Assembly (NCBI GenBank): GCA_964390645.1
Contig: CAYMLL010000205.1
Location: 1 to 14,405, forward strand
Reading direction: 5' to 3'
Source of the DNA: CAYMLL01 sp964390645
GTDB lineage: Bacteria; Planctomycetota; UBA8108
Length of the DNA stretch: 14,405 nt
The stretch's first letter is position 1. Each line of letters opens with the position of its first letter. The translations under genes were made by a program, and so were the position numbers. Below are positions 7,238 through 14,291 of the stretch, in pieces. The notes beneath the pieces were generated by a model that was given only the letters and a program-made list of their open reading frames with translations, ran no database searches and was not told the origin of the DNA.

Positions 7238-8722
7238 TCAGTGGCCGCTCAGCCTGGCGATCCTGGCCTCGAAGCGACGGAATCGCTCCTTCACGAGGGC
7301 CGAGATCCGCTTGCGGTCGTCGATCGGGAGGAAGGAGTAGCGGATGCTGTTGGCCACGAGCTTCTTGATGTCGGCATAGGAGACTCCGTAGCGCGTCGCG
7401 AGCAACGTGTACTGGCTGGCCAGGTCGTTTCGAGAGACGCCTGGATCGTCGCTGGAGATGACCACCGGGACGTCGTGCCGCAAGTAGACGGTCAACGGGT
7501 GCTCCGCGCCGGAAACGCCGAGGATGAACTCGTTGCTGGTCAAGTTGATCTCGACCGCGATCTGCCGGTCGACCATCTCTCGCAAGAGGGCCGGCGAGTC
7601 GCTTTCGTACACGATATCGACGCCGTGGCCGATCCGCTCGGCCCCGGCGATCCGTACCGCGTCGCTGATGTGAGAGGTCAGGTCCTCCGGTCGCACCATC
7701 CCCAGGGTCAATTCGCCGGCGTGCATCGCGACGTGGACATCGGGGAATTTGGTCCGCAGCCACCTGAACATCTCCATGTGGAGCCAGTAGTCGCGAATCG
7801 CGACGAAGCCGTTTTCGGGGCCGACGATGTTGACGCCGACCAGCAGGTCGCTTCGGCCGGCGGCAAGGAAGCCGGCGTACAGCCCGGCGAAGACGACCGA
7901 TGGAGAACGTCCGCGAAAGACGTAGGTCTGATACCGCATCGTGAACCGGTCATCGTCGATGCCGTCGTGGTTCTTCGCGAGGTCGTCGACGAACCGCGTG
8001 ACGGTCTTCGCGAGCTCCGGGTCCGCATCGAACGACCGGGCGTGCTTCGCCAACACCGCCAGCGTCCGGCTCTCGTTCTTTTCCGTTTGCAGGTCCCACA
8101 GCTTCTTGTCCAGATCGGGATCGCTGCGGGAGTAGTAGACCGCCGACAGCATCGTCTCCAGGTACTGGACGTTCTGTTGCAGAGCCCGCGCCTTCAGCTT
8201 CCGTAATCCGTCGGAAGTGTGCCGCCACGCCAGCCATCCGAAGTAGCTGAAGGTGGTGAAGAACTGCACGTCAGGGGGAGGCTCGTCGTGGTGGTGATTG
8301 TCGAAGTCCTTGTCCGACCACGTGCTCAGAAGACGGCGATACAGAGCCTGGTTGCTTCGCAGCTGATCGATCGTCAAGCTCTTCGCGGACCTGGTCTTCT
8401 CCATCTTCAAGCTCTGGCTGTTGATCCAGTAGCCGTCCTTGTCGATCCAGTCCAGGAACGTCTCGGCGTAGATGGCCCCAGAATAATGGTGGTGGATGTC
8501 GCCGCCCTTGGGCATCAACGTGAAGAACTGATTCAACGCCGCGACATCGGGCCGGGCCTTCGGCTCTGCGGCGCCGATGATCGAGTCGTAGTATCTCGCG
8601 GTCGCCTCCTCGTCGCTGCTGGCTGCGGCGGGTTGAGCGTGACAGGGATGCCCGGAGAATGTGCCTGCGACCAGCGCCACGGAGAGCGCCGACCGGCAAC
8701 GTGATGACGGAAGACGGGACAT
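7238..8722 (-). CDS. Secreted adenosine deaminase (ADGF/ADA2-like)
   Basis: The 494-aa protein is a zinc-dependent adenosine deaminase, converting adenosine or a related nucleoside to inosine and ammonia. A Sec signal peptide (to about CHA-Q, residue 29) places it in the periplasm or outside. All catalytic motifs are intact: GDIHHHYSGA with zinc ligands His77 and His79, MHAGE with zinc ligand His334 and proton donor Glu337, ERIGHGVDI with His366, and SSDDPG with Asp425/Asp426. In mouse ADA1 the matching residues are His15, His17, His214, Glu217, His238 and Asp295, so the gap from HxH to MHAGE is some 58 residues longer here. That insertion and the export signal point to the secreted ADGF/ADA2 style rather than the cytoplasmic enzyme. 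A His/Asp cluster (DNHHHDEPPPD, 141-151) lies in the insertion. The start at 8722 is set by AGGAG eight bases upstream (8735-8731); the frame stays open to 8809. Class assignment is firm; natural substrate is inferred. Confidence 0.93.
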   Translation of the reverse strand: MSRLPSSRCRSALSVALVAGTFSGHPCHAQPAAASSDEEATARYYDSIIGAAEPKARPDVAALNQFFTLMPKGGDIHHHYSGAIYAETFLDWIDKDGYWINSQSLKMEKTRSAKSLTIDQLRSNQALYRRLLSTWSDKDFDNHHHDEPPPDVQFFTTFSYFGWLAWRHTSDGLRKLKARALQQNVQYLETMLSAVYYSRSDPDLDKKLWDLQTEKNESRTLAVLAKHARSFDADPELAKTVTRFVDDLAKNHDGIDDDRFTMRYQTYVFRGRSPSVVFAGLYAGFLAAGRSDLLVGVNIVGPENGFVAIRDYWLHMEMFRWLRTKFPDVHVAMHAGELTLGMVRPEDLTSHISDAVRIAGAERIGHGVDIVYESDSPALLREMVDRQIAVEINLTSNEFILGVSGAEHPLTVYLRHDVPVVISSDDPGVSRNDLASQYTLLATRYGVSYADIKKLVANSIRYSFLPIDDRKRISALVKERFRRFEARIARLSGH

Positions 8723-9219
8723 TCGCGAAACTCCTGTGAAGGACAAGGGCTCCGGCGTCCGGTGGCCGGGGCGCCGCTCGAGGGTCGGCCACTCTTCGGA
8801 TTCCGCCACAAGAACGCGGAGTCCCCGGCCGCCTCCGGTCGGAGGGGGAGAACGGAGGGCCTCGGTCCGAGAAGACTAATCACGCCCGCCGGGTGGCTCC
8901 AGGACATTCTGGCTCCGCGGGGTGGCGGGCCCGGTCGAAACAGGGTGCCCGTGCTCTCGTCGTGGAGTGCGGGGACCGCGGCGGGCAGCAGCCGGAGGAG
9001 CTCGACGGACGCCGTGCGGCGGTCGAAGATGGCCGGTCTGGATTGGCAGCTTGACTTTACCCGCACGTCCGTCGACTCTGCCGACACCGGGCTGCTCCGG
9101 ATCGAGCGGCGGTCGCTCGTGCGCTCACGAGCCGACTCTGCAAGCTCGTGCCGGAGTGGGTCCGGTCGACGTCGCCTGTCTCGAGGAAGAGGTCGGGTCC
9201 GAGGATAGGGTCAGCCCTG
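8723..9219. other. Divergent intergenic region with structured leader, no gene recognised
   Basis: Nearly 500 bases separate the divergent deaminase and DUF3472 genes. A possible -35 element TTGACT lies at 9052-9057, but no good -10 follows. CGACTCTGC occurs twice, exactly 60 bases apart (9073-9081 and 9133-9141). A three-heptamer element lies at 9115-9150 and is listed separately. Open frames in the region have no ribosome site and no recognisable domain. Confidence 0.55.
9115..9150 (+). promoter_or_regulatory. Three-copy heptamer able to form two exclusive hairpins
   Basis: GCTCGTG (9115-9121), CACGAGC (9126-9132) and GCTCGTG (9144-9150) are exact copies or complements. The middle copy can pair with the left one (7-bp stem, 4-base loop) or with the right one (7-bp stem, 11-base loop), but not both. 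It lies 70-105 bases before the DUF3472 start codon. The layout is that of an RNA switch or attenuator, or of a three-site protein operator. The pairing is visible; the role is inferred. Confidence 0.4.
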
Positions 9220-10350
9220 ATGAAGCACACCGCCGTTATCTGTCTTCAGTTGCTGTGCGTCGCCGCGTGGGGTGGGCAGAACGCTGCGCCATCGTCGCAC
9301 CTGGTCTTCGACGACAACTTCGAGGGTGACATAATCATCAACGAGGTGCGCGTGCCGGAAGACGGCGAGGCGATGTACACGTACTACGAGGCGCTCGGCT
9401 GGCGTGGCGGGGCGGCGGGGTACGGCGGAATTCAGGCCCACCCGAGGGCGCACAACTACATCTTCTCCATCTGGGACCACAAGAAGCACACCGCGCCCAT
9501 ACGGGCCGTGCACCGTGGACCGGGCACCTTGACGGAGAAGTTCGGTGGTGAAGGCACCGGGCTGAAGTCGTGGAACTTCACGCTGGGCTGGAAGACGGGA
9601 GTCTGGTACACGCTCGTGTCTCGCTGCTGGCCGGTCGGGGATCACACCTACTACGGCTTCTGGGCGCGTTCGGGAGAAACGAAGCGGTGGACCCACCTGG
9701 TCACGATGGACGTCGCCGCGAAGGACGCCTACTTCAAGGGCGGGACCGATGCGTTTATCGAGGACTGGCTCGAGACCGGCGTCAAGGCGCGTACGACGAA
9801 TCTGCGCGGCGGGTGGAAGCGAAGGCGCGACCGTCGGTGGCACGCCTTCGGCACGGGTCGCTACTCGGTGAACTCCTGGGACCTCGCGGCGGGCAAGCGT
9901 TCGTTCAACTTCCGCAGCAGCTGGAACGGAGGTGTCGCCAGGGATCGCACTGGCGAGTTCTACTTCATGACCGCCGGAGGCAAGGAGACCCGTCCCACGG
10001 TTGCCAATCCGTCGCGCCACGGTATCGAGCGCACCGAGAAGCGGCCGGCTCACGAGGCCATCCGGATCCGGTCAGCCAGGGCGAGCTTCACGCCTGCCGG
10101 GAAGCTGCTCGTGACCTGGGAGAACGAGGCAGCCACCCTGCCGCAGTTCGACTGCACGGTCACCGTTCACGCCGACCGAGCCGCCAGAGACAAGCCCCTG
10201 GCCCGATCCCGGGCCGCAGCGCCTCACGCTCGACAGGTGGAGCTGACGCTCGCCGAGAAGCCTCCCCGGGGCGATCTGTTCGTGCGGGTCGAGTGCCGCG
10301 ATATCCTCGACAACAAGTCACGGCCGAAGGGAATCGTCGTTCGCCGGTAG
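9220..10350 (+). CDS. Secreted DUF3472 domain protein
   Basis: The 376-aa protein begins with a short Sec signal peptide (MKHTAVICLQLLCVAAWGG) and enters at once into a DUF3472-like domain (about residues 35-255). Recognisable blocks are MYTYYEALGWRGGAAGYGGIQ-like sequence (52-72), IFSIWD (81-86), GVWYTLVSRCWPVGDHTYYGFW (127-148) and GRYSVNSW (213-220). DUF3472 is rich in Trp, Tyr and Gly, often found in secreted bacterial proteins with DUF5077 in front; here that partner domain is missing. Residues about 280-376 form a separate beta-rich module that looks fibronectin- or Ig-like (LLVTWENEAATLP, VTVHAD, GDLFVRVECRD). No catalytic residues are known for the family; carbohydrate binding is a guess from composition. 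The start at 9220 has AGGG nine bases upstream. The leader carries the heptamer element at 9115-9150. The next gene on the same strand starts 290 bases later. Confidence 0.85.
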   Translation: MKHTAVICLQLLCVAAWGGQNAAPSSHLVFDDNFEGDIIINEVRVPEDGEAMYTYYEALGWRGGAAGYGGIQAHPRAHNYIFSIWDHKKHTAPIRAVHRGPGTLTEKFGGEGTGLKSWNFTLGWKTGVWYTLVSRCWPVGDHTYYGFWARSGETKRWTHLVTMDVAAKDAYFKGGTDAFIEDWLETGVKARTTNLRGGWKRRRDRRWHAFGTGRYSVNSWDLAAGKRSFNFRSSWNGGVARDRTGEFYFMTAGGKETRPTVANPSRHGIERTEKRPAHEAIRIRSARASFTPAGKLLVTWENEAATLPQFDCTVTVHADRAARDKPLARSRAAAPHARQVELTLAEKPPRGDLFVRVECRDILDNKSRPKGIVVRR

Positions 10351-10584
10351 GCGACACCTGCGGGTCAGAGACGCCATCGTTGCGGTGGTTCGCCCCGTTC
10401 CCGCCGCCGGTGTCGGCTGCGCCCACTCCCTGTCCGGGCGCTGCCGTGTCGGCTGGCCCGTCGACCTCATCGGTGTCTTCCCGGCAGCAGAGCCGACAGT
10501 GAACGCTTCCTGCCGACGGTGCCGGCGCAGAGCGTTCGAGGGCAGCTCGCTCTTTTCCGGTGATGGTCTGCAGGGGACGGTCTG
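10351..10584. other. Spacer between DUF3472 and LamG genes
   Basis: No gene is visible. TGTCGGCT occurs at 10411-10418 and 10447-10454, and its complement AGCCGACA at 10491-10498, so either copy could pair with the last one across a loop of 36 or more bases. This again gives alternative pairings, although the long loops make stable folding less likely than at 9115-9150. Confidence 0.35.
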
Positions 10585-10590
10585 TATGCT
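10585..10590 (+). promoter_or_regulatory. Candidate -10 box of the LamG gene
   Basis: TATGCT followed by GGG lies 50 bases before the start codon. The same TATGCTGGG string forms the -10 region of the hydrolase promoter at 4300-4308. No clear -35 hexamer is seen 16-18 bases upstream here, so the element rests mainly on the shared string and suitable distance. Confidence 0.35.
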
Positions 10591-10640
10591 GGGGTAGAAG
10601 GGTTCGGACCACTCTCCCCGGGTCGAATGAGGCAAGTTGT

Positions 10641-11990
10641 ATGCGAGAGTTGCTGCTCGTCGTCACGTTGCCCGCGGTGTTGACGATCTGCACGCCGGCG
10701 TCGTCGGATCTGGTCGCGCACTGGCCGCTTGATGCTTCCGGCGAGGACGTCGTCGGTGGCTTCGAGGGCCTCGAGATCGGCGGCGTCACCTTCGGCGTCG
10801 AGGGAGCCAACGAGAACACCGGCACCGCGGCGGACTTCCTCGACGGATCCATCGATGTGGCGTTCTCCCCGGACCTCAATCCCGGGAGCTTCACGGTCAC
10901 GCTTTGGGTCAGGTCGACGGGTGGTGGGAGCCACCGCTCGCCCATCACCAGCCGCTACGACGGGATCGTCTTCGGCGGCGGCAACCTGGACGGGTTCATC
11001 CTCTACAGCGAGCCGGGGAACAGCTGGCAGTTCTGGACCGGCGATGGCGAGAGCGTTCTGGATATCTGGGACGTGCTCCCGGGCCCTCCGGTCACGACGG
11101 GCGCGTGGCAGCACCTGGCCATCTCCTTCGACGAGGAGACCTCGACAAAGAACCTCTACGTGGACGGCTTTCTGGAGGCCACCACGGTCGATCAGGGCTA
11201 CGCGCCGGTCATCAACGTCGACCGGGCGCTCCATATCGGTGCTGGTGGTGACATGGGAGACCAGTACCGCTGGGTTGGTGAGATCGACGATGTAGGGCTC
11301 TGGGACGAGGTGCTGAGCGAGGATGACATCCTGGCCGTCATGGACGACGGAGTGGCGTGGCTCGACGGAGAAGGGCCGCCGCCGTGCCCCGCGGAGGGGG
11401 ACGCCGACTTCGCAGACACTCACTGCACCGCAGTGGAGGTGGAGACGACCGGCAGCCCCTTCGGAGCTTCCCATCGCGTGACGGTCACCGGCGAGGACGA
11501 GAGCGGCGACGACGTGCTCTTCACCGTCACGGTCGACAGTGGTGACGGCGATCCCGAGGTCTACGGACCGCAGACCTCGGGGCGTTTCGAGCTCACGCTC
11601 ACGGTCGACGGCTCGTACCGGGTCACGGCCGAGGCGGACGATTCAAGGCGCTGTGACGACGCGGCCGAGGACAGCGTCTGCCGGACGGTCATCGTTGTCG
11701 GAGGAGGCGGCTTCCGTCGCGGCGATGCTGACGACAACGGCCAGGTCCAGCTGACCGACGCGATCAACATCCTCGGATTCCTCTTCCAGGGGACCGCGAT
11801 CCCGACCTGCATGGAAGCCGCGGACGCGGACAACAACGATCAGGTGCAGCTGACCGACGCGGTGCGCATCCTCGGGTTCCTCTTCCAGGGGTCGGCCGCC
11901 CCGGTCGACCCCGGACCGGTGGCGTGCGGTCCCGACCCGGACGGCGACTCCGACACGCTCGACTGCGGCGAGTTCCTCTCGTGTGAGTGA
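10641..11990 (+). CDS. Secreted LamG protein with C-terminal dockerin-like repeats
   Basis: The 449-aa protein has a Sec signal (1-22, cut near ASS-D). Residues about 23-240 form a LamG/concanavalin-A-like lectin domain with its usual landmarks: LVAHWPLD (24-31), SFTVTLWVRS (83-92), GAWQHLAISFD (154-164), NLYVDG (171-176) and GEIDDVGLWDEVLSEDDI (213-230). A Cys-containing beta module with acidic loops follows (about 249-353, PKD/Ig-like, e.g. DGSYRVTAEADD). The C-terminus has two dockerin-type calcium loops: 362-373 with Asp362, Asp364, Asn366, Asp373, and 395-406 with Asp395, Asp397, Asn399, Asp406. Both are followed by the helix ILGFLFQG. The tail CGPDPDGDSDTLDC ends the chain. This pair of repeats plus Cys/Asp tail is widespread in planctomycete secreted proteins, where matching cohesins are generally not evident, so it may anchor or sort the protein rather than build a cellulosome. 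Start at 10641 has GAGG eight bases upstream. The ligand of the LamG domain is probably a polysaccharide, but this is not proven. Confidence 0.92.
   Translation: MRELLLVVTLPAVLTICTPASSDLVAHWPLDASGEDVVGGFEGLEIGGVTFGVEGANENTGTAADFLDGSIDVAFSPDLNPGSFTVTLWVRSTGGGSHRSPITSRYDGIVFGGGNLDGFILYSEPGNSWQFWTGDGESVLDIWDVLPGPPVTTGAWQHLAISFDEETSTKNLYVDGFLEATTVDQGYAPVINVDRALHIGAGGDMGDQYRWVGEIDDVGLWDEVLSEDDILAVMDDGVAWLDGEGPPPCPAEGDADFADTHCTAVEVETTGSPFGASHRVTVTGEDESGDDVLFTVTVDSGDGDPEVYGPQTSGRFELTLTVDGSYRVTAEADDSRRCDDAAEDSVCRTVIVVGGGGFRRGDADDNGQVQLTDAINILGFLFQGTAIPTCMEAADADNNDQVQLTDAVRILGFLFQGSAAPVDPGPVACGPDPDGDSDTLDCGEFLSCE
11742..11891 (+). repeat. Direct repeat encoding the two dockerin-like units
   Basis: The 51 bases at 11742-11792 recur at 11841-11891, offset by 99 bases (33 codons), with about six differences. 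Both encode QVQLTDA..ILGFLFQG. The unit is almost conserved at the base level, including codon choice, which suggests recent internal duplication or gene conversion within the LamG gene. Confidence 0.75.
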
Positions 11991-12226
11991 GAGAGCGACG
12001 ACGAGCCCGGGCGGACGAGGCCCGGCGGAGTTCACCCGGAAGCTTGTTGAGGAAGGGCTTCGGATGCGACAGCGAGTCGTCTGCTCCGGGATGGAGACGC
12101 CAGAACACTGGTGCCGTGGTGCCTTGTCGAGTTCTGGCGACACGGGTCCTGGCGACCCGGGGGCTCGGGCGAAACGTCCTCTCTCGCGCCGAGTTGACCT
12201 CTTCCACGGGCGGCTGGCCCGCATGT

Positions 12227-12256
12227 CTCACCGCTTCCTGCTGCGAAATCGGTGAG
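12227..12256. terminator. Inverted repeat between convergent LamG and GH-like genes
   Basis: CTCACCG (12227-12233) and CGGTGAG (12250-12256) are perfect 7-base arms around a 16-base loop. The element ends ten bases from the stop codon of the minus-strand GH-like gene and lies 240 bases beyond the plus-strand LamG stop. There is no T-run on either side. It may act as a weak terminator for the minus-strand gene. Nearer the LamG stop, CCGGGC/GCCCGG (12007-12012 and 12020-12025) forms another small stem without T residues. Confidence 0.35.
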
Positions 12257-12265
12257 GAATCCGGA

Positions 12266-13534
12266 CTAGTTCCCGTCGTCGTCGTCGGGTTCGCCGTCTT
12301 CTTCGCTGTGCTTGTCGAGCAATACCCTCGCCGCCTCACACCTGGCGGCGAACAGCAAGTCGGACGCTCGATCGAGGCTCTCGATCGCTTCCGGGTCGCC
12401 GGTTCTGAGCTTGCGGAGCCGGTACAGCTTGACGGGCAGACGGAGATCCGTCGGGCCGAAGGGAAGCGTCTTCCCGGGCTGCGTCTTCACACGCTTCTGG
12501 ATCGCCTCGAGATAGTGATAGCCGTCGGTTCTGGTGGGCTCGACGATCGTACCCTCGCCATAGTCGTTCCAGGTGACGATCTGGATCAGCCGGGAGCTGC
12601 TCTTCCAGGCGAGGTCGAGGGTCTCCTCGAAGGTCTTCCCCTCGCGGGCATCCAGGTAGCCATGGCTGGCGTGCACGCCGGCCTCCCTGTAGATGTCGTG
12701 AAACCGTCCGAAGACCGGCGCGATGATCGACTCGCCTTTCCCGCCCCTGGAGTACAGGTCGTGCAGGTACTGTCGCCAGACGGCCGGCTTGATCTTCCTT
12801 CCACCGTGCACCGGGACCCATCCGAACGCGCCATCAGCACCGGCCTTCTCGCAGAGGTGCGGCAGCGCGAAGAGCAGCGGGCGTTCGGGGATGCCCGACG
12901 TGATCCGCGCCCACTGCGCCTTCACGAAGTATTGCGGCCCGAAGACGAGCATGACGGGCCTCCGGTCGATCTTCAGGTAGGCGTCATCACCGAACCAGTT
13001 CTCGTGAAGCCACTCCATCACCTCTGTCCCGTGAGCGACGTCTTCGGTCGTCTTCAGGATCTTGCCCTTCACCATGTGCTCGACGGTCTGATCCTCGTAG
13101 CAGACCGCGAAACGGAGCCCGGCCTTCTTGATGTGCCGCACGAGGTGCCGTGTGTTGCGGTGAATTGTGGCGTAGTCGCGAAAGTCCCTGGTGCCGTACC
13201 AGTCGACGATGACGCCGTCGATGCCCGCGAGCTTCATCAGCAGGACGTGACACTCCAGGGCGTCCGGATCGTTGGAGTCATAGGGCCCGATGAGCGGGCG
13301 GTAGTGCGAGGCCACCTCTCGACGGCCGTCCTGCGACATCTTCTCGGGATCGAAGTGGTTCATCGTCCAGTGCCAGCCCCAGCGTCCGCTGACAGCTCTG
13401 GACGAGTACCACGGCATGTAATGGACCAGGGTGGTCTTCGGGTCGTCCCCGGCGTGAAGCGGCTCCGACGAGGTCGCTGACAGCGTGCAGCAACAAACGG
13501 CGAGGATCCGGCAGTGATTCATGATCGTGTCCAT
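12266..13534 (-). CDS. Secreted GH71/99-like glycoside hydrolase family protein
   Basis: The protein (422 aa) resembles the glycoside hydrolase family 71/99-like group, which includes endo-acting mannanases and glucanases with a TIM-barrel fold. Landmarks: VHYMPWY at 37-43 after the signal, WGWHW (52-56), the barrel strand AGIDGVIVDWYG (103-114), FAVCYED (142-148), RPVMLVFGPQYF (192-203), GWVPVHGG (238-245), and the family signature TWNDYGEGTIVEPT (321-334) with Glu327 and Glu332. A Sec signal opens the protein (hydrophobic ILAVCCCTLSA, cut near LHA-G), giving a periplasmic or secreted product. The last 14 residues are strongly acidic (EEDGEPDDDD). The chosen start is ATG 13534; ATG 13522 is also possible, and neither has a good ribosome site. 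The frame is open up to 13618, but that part is Arg/Pro-rich. Substrate is not readable; the family suggests an internal alpha-linkage in a mannose- or glucose-based polymer. It may be co-transcribed with the lipoprotein gene upstream only if the 13704 terminator is leaky. Confidence 0.85.
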   Translation of the reverse strand: MDTIMNHCRILAVCCCTLSATSSEPLHAGDDPKTTLVHYMPWYSSRAVSGRWGWHWTMNHFDPEKMSQDGRREVASHYRPLIGPYDSNDPDALECHVLLMKLAGIDGVIVDWYGTRDFRDYATIHRNTRHLVRHIKKAGLRFAVCYEDQTVEHMVKGKILKTTEDVAHGTEVMEWLHENWFGDDAYLKIDRRPVMLVFGPQYFVKAQWARITSGIPERPLLFALPHLCEKAGADGAFGWVPVHGGRKIKPAVWRQYLHDLYSRGGKGESIIAPVFGRFHDIYREAGVHASHGYLDAREGKTFEETLDLAWKSSSRLIQIVTWNDYGEGTIVEPTRTDGYHYLEAIQKRVKTQPGKTLPFGPTDLRLPVKLYRLRKLRTGDPEAIESLDRASDLLFAARCEAARVLLDKHSEEDGEPDDDDGN

Positions 13535-13703
13535 GACGAGTGGCGCGGGAGCGGGTGCCTCCGCCGTCGAGTCTAGCGGGCGCGTGCGGCCGAACCCGTC
13601 CGGCGACCGCTCTCGCACGGAGCGGACCTTCTCGACGAGCTGTCAGCACTACGAGGACTGTTGCCGAGGAACATCGTCGGGGAAGACGACCACCTTCGCG
13701 AAG

Positions 13704-13727
13704 AGAAAACGCGGCGCAGAAGGCGCG
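13704..13727 (-). terminator. Terminator candidate after the lipoprotein gene
   Basis: On the minus strand a GC-rich imperfect hairpin (CGCGC, loop CTTCT, GCG-CCGCG) is followed by TTTTCTCTT (13709-13701). It starts 40 bases after the lipoprotein stop codon. A second hairpin at 13746-13765 (CGGG-c-TCTC, loop GGC, GAGA-CCCG) lies directly after that stop but has no T-run. Together they probably end the lipoprotein transcript before the GH-like gene. Confidence 0.45.
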
Positions 13728-13766
13728 ACCTCCCGGCGAGTCCCCCGGGCTCTCGGCGAGACCCGA

Positions 13767-14291
13767 CTACTTCACGACCGTGAACTGGATGACCACGCGA
13801 CTCTTCGTCGTCGTTCCCGGGTCGTCCGGCCCGCTGCCGATCCTGTGGTCACTGAGCTCGATCTCGACGGAGTCCTCCCCGACGTAGTCCTTCTTCGCCC
13901 TGTACCTGTAGACGGGCTCGAAGCCGGTGGCGGGGCCCCGCACCATCTCGCTCTTCTGGAAGTGGCGGGCCTGGGTGCTGATGGAGGCCCCCTGCTCGTC
14001 GCCACCCATGCCGGTCCTGTATTCGTATTCCTCGGTGCTCTTGACGGTGACCTCGATGGTCTCCTGCGTATCGGCGGTCTCGTTCGCGCGAGGCTTCTCG
14101 GCTGCCGCCGTGGGCTCCGTCGTCCCGGCGGCGGCCTCCCCGACCCTGGACGTGCCGGCGGGCTCTTTCGCTCGACGCTTCCCGGGCGTGGCCGCGGGCT
14201 CCTTCGTCGGAGATGACTTCCCACAGCTCGCCACCGACCCCGATACGACGAACAGAACGCAGCAGATCGCCGGGATGCGTGGGCGTTTCAT
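13767..14291 (-). CDS. Small lipoprotein with low-complexity linker and beta-rich domain
   Basis: The 174-aa protein starts with a basic n-region (MKRPR), a hydrophobic stretch and the lipobox VASC, predicting lipid attachment at Cys23 and anchoring in a membrane. Residues about 26-78 form an Ala/Pro/Thr/Lys/Glu-rich linker that probably spans or crosses the envelope matrix. Residues about 79-174 are a beta-strand domain (TIEVTVKS, EYEYRTGMGG, FEPVYRYRAKKDYVGEDSVEIELSD, SRVVIQFTVVK). The pattern Y-x-A-x-x-D-Y-x-G-x-D-S-x-x-x-x-x-S-D resembles the tandem Ig-like/cadherin-type repeats of bacterial surface proteins, in which a strand pair ends with GxDSF...SD. A role as surface adhesin, scaffold or binding partner is possible but not shown. 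The start at 14291 has AGGGA seven bases upstream and places the lipobox correctly; the longer frame to 14339 would bury the signal. No full-length family is recognised. Confidence 0.75.
   Translation of the reverse strand: MKRPRIPAICCVLFVVSGSVASCGKSSPTKEPAATPGKRRAKEPAGTSRVGEAAAGTTEPTAAAEKPRANETADTQETIEVTVKSTEEYEYRTGMGGDEQGASISTQARHFQKSEMVRGPATGFEPVYRYRAKKDYVGEDSVEIELSDHRIGSGPDDPGTTTKSRVVIQFTVVK

Noticed and set aside
7241..8206. A 321-codon open frame on the plus strand
   Set aside because: It mirrors the deaminase gene, whose catalytic motifs fix the true strand and frame.
11987..13480. A 497-codon open frame on the plus strand
   Set aside because: It is antisense to the GH71/99-like gene, whose family motifs are clear on the other strand. 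Its own product shows no domain.
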